Made by a program: the position numbers and the translations under genes. The notes beneath the pieces are model-generated. The model did no database searches, had not been told where the DNA came from, and was given only the letters and a program-made list of their open reading frames with translations. From Actinomycetota bacterium (GTDB taxonomy: Bacteria; Actinomycetota; Thermoleophilia; Solirubrobacterales; Solirubrobacteraceae): a stretch of DNA of 10,281 nucleotides. The DNA lies in contig JAHWJE010000025.1 in NCBI GenBank assembly GCA_019348575.1, positions 1 to 10,281 of the forward strand, given 5' to 3'. This document shows, piece after piece, positions 5,555-10,281 of the stretch. Within the stretch, counting starts at the first letter, position 1. Each line of letters begins with the position of its first letter.

Positions 5555-6646
5555 GTGGCCCGCTACGTCATCAAGCTCGGATCGAGCATCGTCGCCGAGG
5601 ACGACGGCGAGCTGCGCGCCTCGGTGATCGCGCGCATCTGCGCCGAGGCGGCGGCGCGCCACGCCGCGGGCGACGACGTCGTGCTCGTGACGAGCGGGGC
5701 GATCGCACGCGGCATGCGCGTCATGCAGCTGCCCGTGCGCCCGCGCGCGATCGAGGATCTGCAGGCGGCGAGCGCGGTCGGCCAGGGCAAGCTCTACCGC
5801 GTCTACGACGAGTTGCTGCGCGAGCACGCGATCACCTCGGCGCAGGTGCTGCTGACGTTCTTCGACATGAGCGCGCGCGCGCACTACCTCAACGCGCGAC
5901 AGACGCTCGGCAAGCTGCTCGAGTGGCGCGTCATGCCGGTCATCAACGAGAACGACACGACGGCGACCGACGAGATCTCCTTCGGCGACAACGACTTCCT
6001 CGCCGCCCAGGTCGCGCTGCTCGTGGGCGCCGACCTGCTCGTGCTGCTGACCGACGTGGAGGGCCTCTACACGGCGAGCCCGCGCACCGACCCGAGCGCG
6101 GTGCTGGTCCCGCGCGTGACGGACTTCGAGGCGCTCTCGGCGCTGGCGATCGGCCACACGACGTCGCCGCTGGGGACCGGCGGCATGCGCTCGAAGGTCG
6201 TCGCCGCCGAGATGGCGACCGCCGGCGGGGTCGAGACCGTGATCTGCAGCGGGCTGCGCGAGGGGGCGCTCGGCGCGGCGCTGGACGGCGAGCAGGCCGG
6301 GACGCGCTTTGCGGCGCGCAAGACGCGCTACTCGTCGTTCAAGCTCTGGCTGAAGTACGCCAAGCCCTCGCAGGGCACGATCGTCGTCGACGCCGGCGCG
6401 GCGCGCGCGCTGCGCGACGGCGGCACGTCGCTGCTGCCCGTCGGCGTCACCGAGGTGCGCGGCTCGTTCGCCGCCGGCGACGCCGTGCAGGTCGCGCACG
6501 GGGCGATCGTGATCGGCAAGGGGATCTGCAACTACGCCGCCGACGAGCTCGTGAAGGTCAAGGGAATGAAGTCCGCGGCCGTGCGCGAGCTGATGCCGCG
6601 GGCGACCGACGAGGCGATCCATCGCGACTACTTCGTGCTCTCGTGA
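5555..6646 (+). CDS. proB: Glutamate 5-kinase
   Basis: This 363-residue enzyme phosphorylates glutamate to gamma-glutamyl phosphate, the first step of proline synthesis. An amino-acid kinase domain spans about 1-260, with KLGS at 7-10, TSGAI at 46-50, AVGQGKLY at 74-81, NEND at 131-134, GDND at 144-147, LLTDVEGLYT at 164-173 and GTGGMRSK at 207-214. A PUA domain follows at about 270-350 (SQGTIVVDAGAARAL, FAAGDAVQVA, GKGICNY). Size and two-domain layout match the E. coli enzyme (367 residues). The GTG start is chosen because ARYVIKLGSS is the conserved beginning; the open frame continues upstream into the hydrolase gene but has no kinase-like sequence there. proA follows 28 bases later. Feedback inhibition by proline acts on this enzyme in known cases. 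Confidence 0.97.
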   Translation: MARYVIKLGSSIVAEDDGELRASVIARICAEAAARHAAGDDVVLVTSGAIARGMRVMQLPVRPRAIEDLQAASAVGQGKLYRVYDELLREHAITSAQVLLTFFDMSARAHYLNARQTLGKLLEWRVMPVINENDTTATDEISFGDNDFLAAQVALLVGADLLVLLTDVEGLYTASPRTDPSAVLVPRVTDFEALSALAIGHTTSPLGTGGMRSKVVAAEMATAGGVETVICSGLREGALGAALDGEQAGTRFAARKTRYSSFKLWLKYAKPSQGTIVVDAGAARALRDGGTSLLPVGVTEVRGSFAAGDAVQVAHGAIVIGKGICNYAADELVKVKGMKSAAVRELMPRATDEAIHRDYFVLS

Positions 6647-6661
6647 GCGCGCGGCTCTGAT

Positions 6662-6668
6662 CTACCCT
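6662..6668 (+). promoter_or_regulatory. Probable -10 element of proA (CTACCCT)
   Basis: CTACCCT holds TACCCT at 6663-6668, six bases before ATG 6675, the spacing expected when transcription begins at the start codon. No Shine-Dalgarno sequence is present. proA may therefore have its own promoter as well as any readthrough from proB. Confidence 0.5.
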
Positions 6669-6674
6669 TCGGCG

Positions 6675-7949
6675 ATGGCCATCGCCACCCGCACCGTCTC
6701 CGACGTCTGCCTGGCGGCGCGCGACGCGGCGCGCGCGCTCGCGGCGCTCGACACCGACACGAAGAACGCCGCGCTGCAGGCGATCGCCGCCGCGCTGATC
6801 GCGCGCAGCGACGAGATCCTGGAGGCCAACGCGCGCGACATGGAGGCGGGGCGCGCCAGCGGGCTCGACGCGGCGCTGCTCGACCGGCTCGCCCTCGATC
6901 CCGCGCGCATCGCCGTGATCGCGGCCGGCACGCGTGCGATCGCGGCGCTGCCGGACCCCGTCGGCGAGGTCGTCGAGGGCGCCCGGCTGCCCAACGGGCT
7001 GGACGTGCGCAAGCTGCGCGTGCCGTTCGGCGTCGTCGCCGTCGTCTACGAGGCGCGGCCGAACGTCACGATCGACGCCGCGTCGCTGTGCCTGAAGTCC
7101 GGCAACGCGGTCGTCCTGCGCGGCTCGTCGTCGGCCGCGCACTCGAACGCCGCCCTCGCGAGCATCGCGGCGGACGCGGCGGCCGCCGCGGGCGTCCCCG
7201 ACGGCGCGGTCGGGCTCGTCGCCGGCGGCGGCCGGGAGGAGCTCGCCGAGCTCGCCACGCAGGACGGGGTCGTCGACCTGATCTTCCCGCGCGGCGGCGA
7301 AGGGCTGAAGGCGGCGCTGAAGGCCGTCGCGACCGTTCCGGTGATCTACGCCGCGTCGGGCAACTGTCACGTGTACGTCGACGCCAGCGCAGACCTCGAC
7401 GCCGCCGAGGCGATCATCCTCAACGCCAAGGTCCAGCGGCCCGGCGTCTGCAACGCCGCCGAGACGCTGCTCGTGCACGCCGGCGCCGCGCCGGCGTTCC
7501 TGCCGCGGGCGCTCGCGGCGCTGCGCGAGGCCGGCGTCGAGCTGCGCGTCGACGGGCGCGCACGCGCCCTGGCGGGCAGCGCGCTCGCGCCGTCGCTGCA
7601 GGACGCGACCGACGAGGACTGGGACACGGAGTTCCTCGCGCCGGTGCTCGCCGTGCGCGTCGTGGACTGCATCGACGAGGCGATCGAGCACGTCGACCGG
7701 CACGGCTCGGGCCACTCCGAGGCGATCGTGACGAACGACGCGCGCTCGGCAAGGCTGTTCGAGCGCGGCGTGGACGCGGCGTGCGTATACGTCAACGCGT
7801 CGACGCGCTTCACCGACGGCGGCGAGTTCGGGATGGGCGCCGAGATCGGCAACTCCACGCAGAAGCTCCACGCGCGCGGGCCGATCGGCCTGCGCGAGCT
7901 GTGCACGTTCAAGTACGTCGTCGTCGGCGACGGCCACGTGCGCCCGTAG
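6675..7949 (+). CDS. proA: Glutamate-5-semialdehyde dehydrogenase (gamma-glutamyl phosphate reductase)
   Basis: This 424-residue NADPH-dependent enzyme reduces gamma-glutamyl phosphate to glutamate semialdehyde, which cyclises toward proline. The aldehyde-dehydrogenase fold shows the ProA signatures: VPFGVVAVVYEARPNVTIDA (117-136), KSGNAVVLRG (141-150) and ASGNCHVYVD (227-236). QRPGVCNAAETLLV follows, with catalytic C259. GSGHSEAIVT lies at 344-353, and the signature NASTRFTDGGEFGMGAEIG at 374-392 is followed by GPIGL. Length is typical (about 415-430). ATG 6675 gives the standard N-terminus with a conserved LNTDTKN-like element (LDTDTKNAAL). nadD starts six bases downstream, so proA-nadD-rsfS likely form one transcript. 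No key residue is missing. Confidence 0.98.
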   Translation: MAIATRTVSDVCLAARDAARALAALDTDTKNAALQAIAAALIARSDEILEANARDMEAGRASGLDAALLDRLALDPARIAVIAAGTRAIAALPDPVGEVVEGARLPNGLDVRKLRVPFGVVAVVYEARPNVTIDAASLCLKSGNAVVLRGSSSAAHSNAALASIAADAAAAAGVPDGAVGLVAGGGREELAELATQDGVVDLIFPRGGEGLKAALKAVATVPVIYAASGNCHVYVDASADLDAAEAIILNAKVQRPGVCNAAETLLVHAGAAPAFLPRALAALREAGVELRVDGRARALAGSALAPSLQDATDEDWDTEFLAPVLAVRVVDCIDEAIEHVDRHGSGHSEAIVTNDARSARLFERGVDAACVYVNASTRFTDGGEFGMGAEIGNSTQKLHARGPIGLRELCTFKYVVVGDGHVRP

Positions 7950-7955
7950 CGCGCG

Positions 7956-8555
7956 GTGGCGCGGATCGGGATCCTCGGCGGGTCGTTCAACCCGCCCCAC
8001 CTCGCTCACCTCGTCTGCGCGTCGGAGGCGGCGGCGCAGCTTCAGCTCGACCGCGTGCTGCTCACGCCGGTCGCAGCGCCGCCGCACAAGGATGCCGAGC
8101 GCGATCCCGGCCCGCGGGAACGGCTGAGGCTGTGCCGCCTTGCGATCGGCGGCGACGAGCGGCTCGACGTGTGCGATCTGGAGGTGCTGCGAGGCGGGCC
8201 GTCGTACACGATCGATACGCTGAGGGAGCTTCATGCGCGCACGCCGGAGGATCACCTGACCTTCATCGTCGGGGGCGACATCGCCCTCGGACTGCCGAGC
8301 TGGCACGAGCCCGAGGCGGTCCTCGGTCTCGCACGGCTCGCGGTGGCGGAGCGCTCGGGGGCCGGCCGCGGGGACGTCGCGGCGCGGCTGAGCGAGCGCT
8401 TCCCGGACGCGCCGCCGCCGGCGTTCTTCGACATGCCGCGCCTGGACATCTCCTCGTCTCAGATCCGGCGCCGGATCGAGCAGGGGCGCCCGATCCGCTA
8501 CCTCGTACCTGATCCCGTTGCCGAGCACATCACTCGGGAAAGGCTCTACCGATGA
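7956..8555 (+). CDS. nadD: Nicotinate-nucleotide adenylyltransferase
   Basis: This 199-residue enzyme transfers AMP from ATP to nicotinate mononucleotide, making deamido-NAD in NAD synthesis. The nucleotidyltransferase motif GGSFNPPHLAHL at 8-19 holds the two HxxH-type histidines (H15, H18). APPHK at 41-45, SYTIDTL at 83-89, GGD at 106-108 (commonly GAD), LPSWHEP at 113-119 and ISSSQIRRRI at 165-174 complete the set. Length matches the bacterial family (about 190-215). The GTG start six bases after the proA stop gives the conserved beginning (M)ARIGILGGSF. The stop overlaps the rsfS start in ATGA, so the two are translationally coupled, a pairing conserved across many bacteria. Confidence 0.97.
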   Translation: MARIGILGGSFNPPHLAHLVCASEAAAQLQLDRVLLTPVAAPPHKDAERDPGPRERLRLCRLAIGGDERLDVCDLEVLRGGPSYTIDTLRELHARTPEDHLTFIVGGDIALGLPSWHEPEAVLGLARLAVAERSGAGRGDVAARLSERFPDAPPPAFFDMPRLDISSSQIRRRIEQGRPIRYLVPDPVAEHITRERLYR

Positions 8556-8908
8556 CGCCACAACAGCTCGCAGAGACGATCGCCGCCCAGGCCGCCGACA
8601 AGAAGGCGATCGACGTCGTCGAGCTCGACGTGCGCGGCGTGCTGAGCTACACCGACTTCTTTCTCGTCTGCTCGGGGAACACGGCGCGTCAGACGAAGGC
8701 GATCCACGACGGGATCCATCAGACGCTCAAGGACGAGCACGGAGTCCTGCCGCGGCGCGTGGAGGGCGTCGGCGAGGCGCGCTGGATCCTGATGGACTAC
8801 CTCGACGTCGTCGTCCACATCTTCACGCCCGAGGCGCGCGACTTCTACCGGCTCGAGCAGCTGTGGGGCGAGGTCCCGGCGCGGGCGATGGAGCCCGCCG
8901 AGGCGTAG
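8552..8908 (+). CDS. rsfS: Ribosomal silencing factor RsfS
   Basis: This 118-residue protein belongs to the RsfS/Iojap (DUF143) family. It binds L14 on the 50S subunit and blocks joining with 30S when nutrients are short. The signature blocks are ADKKAIDVVELDVRGV, LSYTDFFLVCSGNTARQTKAI, a RRVEGVGEARWILMDYLDVV segment, and VHIFTPEARDFYRLEQLWG near the end. A short Ala/Glu-rich tail follows. Length is typical (105-130). ATG overlaps the nadD stop by four bases, which supports the start and implies coupling. Its TAG stop directly abuts the stop of udgX on the other strand. Together with L27 and Obg it gives the window a 50S theme. Confidence 0.97.
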   Translation: MTPQQLAETIAAQAADKKAIDVVELDVRGVLSYTDFFLVCSGNTARQTKAIHDGIHQTLKDEHGVLPRRVEGVGEARWILMDYLDVVVHIFTPEARDFYRLEQLWGEVPARAMEPAEA

Positions 8909-9538
8909 CTACCGCCCCGACGAGAGAGCCTCGGCCGCGACGCGCAGGTCCTCGGTCAGCAGCTCGCGCTGGCTCTGGCGCGACTCGCTGTCGGAGCCGC
9001 GCAGGATCGCCGACGGGTGGATCGTCGCGATCACGAGCGGAGCGAGGTCGGACTCCAGCGGCCGCCCGCGCTGCGCCATCAACCGAAACGCGCTGCCGAA
9101 CAGCGTCTTGGCGGCGGTGGCGCCGAGGACCACGAGCGCCGCGGGCCGCACGACGTCGAGCTCCGCGCGCAGCCATGGCCGGCAGGCCTTGACCTGCGCG
9201 GCGCTCGGCTTCTGGTGGATGCGCCGCTTGCCGCGCTGCTCGAACTTGAAGTGCTTGACGGCGTTCGTGACGTAGACCTCGCTGCGCTCGATCCCCACCG
9301 CGTGCAGCGCCTTGTCGAGCTCGCGCCCCGCCGGGCCGACGAACGGGTGCCCCTCGCGATCCTCGCGATCGCCCGGGACCTCGCCGACGAGGACCATCGG
9401 CGCGTCCTCGGGGCCCTCGCCGAAGACCGTCTGCGTGGCGGGCTCCCAGAGGTCGCAGCCGCGGCAGTGCCGGGCAGCTTCGCGCAGCGCCTCGAGGTCG
9501 AGCTGCTCGGGGAAGAAGTCGCTTGCGTCGAGCGCCAT
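8909..9538 (-). CDS. UdgX-type uracil-DNA glycosylase
   Basis: This 209-residue DNA repair protein belongs to the family 4-related UdgX group, which excises uracil and becomes covalently linked to the DNA. It shows motif A VGEVPGDRED (51-60) followed by HPFVGPAG, YVTNAVKHFKF, and the UdgX-specific KRRIH loop at 104-108 with the likely covalent His108. LGATAAK at 138-144 and motif B IHPSAILR at 173-180 follow. Iron-sulfur cysteines C25 and C28 (CRGC) and C119 are present. The usual fourth cysteine, expected just before LGATAA, is valine here. Motif A has Val where UdgX, as I recall, carries Gln (GEQPG). The ATG at 9538 has no clear ribosome binding site. The gene lies 74 bases downstream of tRNA-Ala on the same strand and may share its transcript. 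Confidence 0.92.
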   Translation of the reverse strand: MALDASDFFPEQLDLEALREAARHCRGCDLWEPATQTVFGEGPEDAPMVLVGEVPGDREDREGHPFVGPAGRELDKALHAVGIERSEVYVTNAVKHFKFEQRGKRRIHQKPSAAQVKACRPWLRAELDVVRPAALVVLGATAAKTLFGSAFRLMAQRGRPLESDLAPLVIATIHPSAILRGSDSESRQSQRELLTEDLRVAAEALSSGR

Positions 9539-9612
9539 GCGCAGACGCGTTCCCGCTCGCGGCGGTCGCCAACCGGCGTGGGGAGCGCGCCGACACGATC
9601 CAGGCGAGGGAG

Positions 9613-9685
9613 TGGAGCTGAGGGGGCTCGAACCCCTGACCTTCGCGCTGCCAGCGCGACGCTCTCCCAGCTGAGCTACAGCCCC
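9613..9685 (-). tRNA. tRNA-Ala (anticodon GGC)
   Basis: The minus strand folds into a complete 73-base cloverleaf. The seven-pair acceptor stem (GGGGCTG with CAGCTCC) includes the G3-U70 wobble pair that marks alanine tRNAs. The D arm is GCTC/GAGC, the anticodon stem TCGCG/CGCGA carries loop CTGGCAG, the variable loop has five bases, and the T arm AGGGG/CCCCT carries TTCGAGC. Anticodon GGC reads GCC, one of the preferred alanine codons in this GC-rich genome. Discriminator is A; the CCA end is not encoded and must be added. It lies between the coiled-coil gene and udgX on the same strand. Confidence 0.97.
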
Positions 9686-9698
9686 AGGTTGCTCGTGG

Positions 9699-9704
9699 AT
9701 CTTA
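9699..9704 (-). promoter_or_regulatory. Possible -10 element of tRNA-Ala (TAAGAT)
   Basis: On the minus strand TAAGAT lies 13 bases before the first base of the tRNA and matches TATAAT at four of six positions. Its TAA is also the stop codon of the coiled-coil gene. No clear -35 is visible, but upstream bases are constrained by coding. It could give the tRNA its own promoter. Confidence 0.4.
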
Positions 9705-10265
9705 GCGTCGCCTGCGCGGCATGAACTCCGGGACGTCGGGCTGCACCGAGGCCGCGCCGGGCGCCGGTGGCGGCCGGCCGTCGTGTACGGAGGGCGCCGC
9801 TCGATCCGGATCGGCGCGATCCAGCCGCGCCGACAGCTCGGAGTGCGCGTCGCGGACGTCGCGCAGCAGGCGCTCGGCGTTGACGCGCAGCGAGTCCGAC
9901 AGCTCGCGCAGGTGGCCGCTCAGCGTCTCGCCCTCGCGCAACACGTCGCGCGCGACGGCGCGCGCCTCGGCGATCAGCTCGCGCGCCCGCGCCTGTGCCT
10001 GATGGCGCGCCTCCAAGGCTGACTCGGCCGCCTCGCTGCGCAGCTCCTCGGCGGCCGCGACGGCCTCGGCGCGCAGCTCGTCGGCCTCCTCGTCGGCGGC
10101 CCGCACGCGCAGCTCCGCCGCGCGCTCGGCCTCCGCGATCCGCTCGGCGGCGCGTGCCTCGGCAGTGGCGCGCAGCTCCTCGGCCGCCCGCTCGGCGGCC
10201 TGCACGATCTGCTCGACGTGGCGCGCCGCGGACCCAGCACCGTCGGAAGCTCGCTGCTGCGCCAT
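9702..10265 (-). CDS. Ala/Glu/Arg-rich coiled-coil protein, DivIVA-like
   Basis: This 187-residue protein is almost all helix-forming from about residue 15 to 148, rich in Ala, Glu and Arg, with no Cys or Trp. Hydrophobic positions recur at 11-residue spacing: I20, L31, L64, L75, L97, V108 and L119, with EELR/DELR words at several. This suggests a hendecad coiled coil as in F-type ATPase b subunits or DivIVA-like scaffolds. A second motif (LREGETLSGHLRELSDSLR then NAERLLRDVR) lies at 109-138. A Pro/Ala linker (about 150-179) leads to the end PEFMPRRRR. There is no signal peptide or membrane helix, so it is probably a cytoplasmic scaffold. Function is not known; a role in polar growth or division is a guess from DivIVA resemblance. 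CTACCAT precedes the ATG by eight bases. Confidence 0.85.
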   Translation of the reverse strand: MAQQRASDGAGSAARHVEQIVQAAERAAEELRATAEARAAERIAEAERAAELRVRAADEEADELRAEAVAAAEELRSEAAESALEARHQAQARARELIAEARAVARDVLREGETLSGHLRELSDSLRVNAERLLRDVRDAHSELSARLDRADPDRAAPSVHDGRPPPAPGAASVQPDVPEFMPRRRR

Positions 10266-10273
10266 GACCCACG

Positions 10274-10280
10274 ATGGTAG
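10274..10280 (-). promoter_or_regulatory. Probable -10 element of the coiled-coil gene (CTACCAT)
   Basis: Minus-strand CTACCAT contains TACCAT at 10274-10279, eight bases before the ATG at 10265. It is the fourth CTACCNT copy at a start codon in the window and the only one on the minus strand. The -35 region lies outside the window. Confidence 0.5.
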
Positions 10281-10281
10281 G

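Noticed and set aside
8545..8551. CTACCGA just before the rsfS ATG, resembling the CTACCNT element
   Set aside because: It ends in A, not T, runs into the start codon, and is explained as the last nadD codons (Leu-Tyr-Arg). rsfS is coupled to nadD by ATGA.
6558..8561. Long minus-strand open frame of 667 codons opposite proA and nadD
   Set aside because: Arg/Val/Asp-rich shadow with no motif. ProA and NadD on the plus strand are certain.
9540..9612. Hairpin-like words between tRNA-Ala and udgX as a terminator
   Set aside because: Only short imperfect pairings (such as GCC-GGTT-GGC) and no T-run. Not enough to call.
1..10281. CRISPR arrays, insertion sequences, phage genes, toxin-antitoxin or defence genes
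   Set aside because: No regularly spaced repeats, transposase motifs, terminal inverted repeats or known defence domains were seen on either strand.

Overview
The window reads as a housekeeping stretch of a very GC-rich bacterium. The high GC at third codon positions, GTG starts, short spacers, TANNNT promoter elements right at start codons and a UdgX-type uracil-DNA glycosylase all suggest an actinobacterium. The overall flavour of the proteins suggests class Thermoleophilia (Solirubrobacterales relatives). That placement is an inference from protein style; no search was run.

Layout. Bases 3-722 form one open frame that stitches together pieces of three unrelated genes: an N-terminal piece of glucose-6-phosphate dehydrogenase, a piece of a GlcD-like FAD-linked oxidase, and nearly all of ribosomal protein L21. 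L27 (rpmA) follows, then a small four-helix membrane protein. A minus-strand pair comes next, an SDR oxidoreductase followed by a 93-residue hypothetical protein. Plus-strand genes then resume: obgE, a secreted clan-A-type glycoside hydrolase, proB, proA, nadD and rsfS. The last part is on the minus strand, reading from the right edge: a coiled-coil protein, tRNA-Ala(GGC), and udgX, whose stop codon abuts that of rsfS.

How the genes fit together. L21, L27, ObgE and RsfS all concern the large ribosomal subunit: two structural proteins, an assembly GTPase and the factor that keeps 50S from joining 30S. ProB and ProA catalyse the first two steps of proline synthesis from glutamate, and NadD makes the dinucleotide of NAD. 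The cluster rplU-rpmA-obgE-(proBA)-nadD-rsfS is a familiar bacterial neighbourhood, here interrupted by three accessory insertions: the membrane protein, the SDR pair and the hydrolase.

Two observations stand out. First, the three-way mosaic at the left edge joins at places where the parent proteins probably share short peptides. This looks more like an assembly or amplification chimera than a natural fusion, but reads should decide. Second, a recurring CTACCNT element lies 6-9 bases upstream of the start codons of obgE, the hydrolase, proA and the coiled-coil gene, with a related TAAGCT before proB. This fits leaderless transcription. Tightly coupled downstream genes lack it. No CRISPR array, insertion sequence, phage gene or new defence-type system is visible, and no gene-free stretch exceeds 300 bases.
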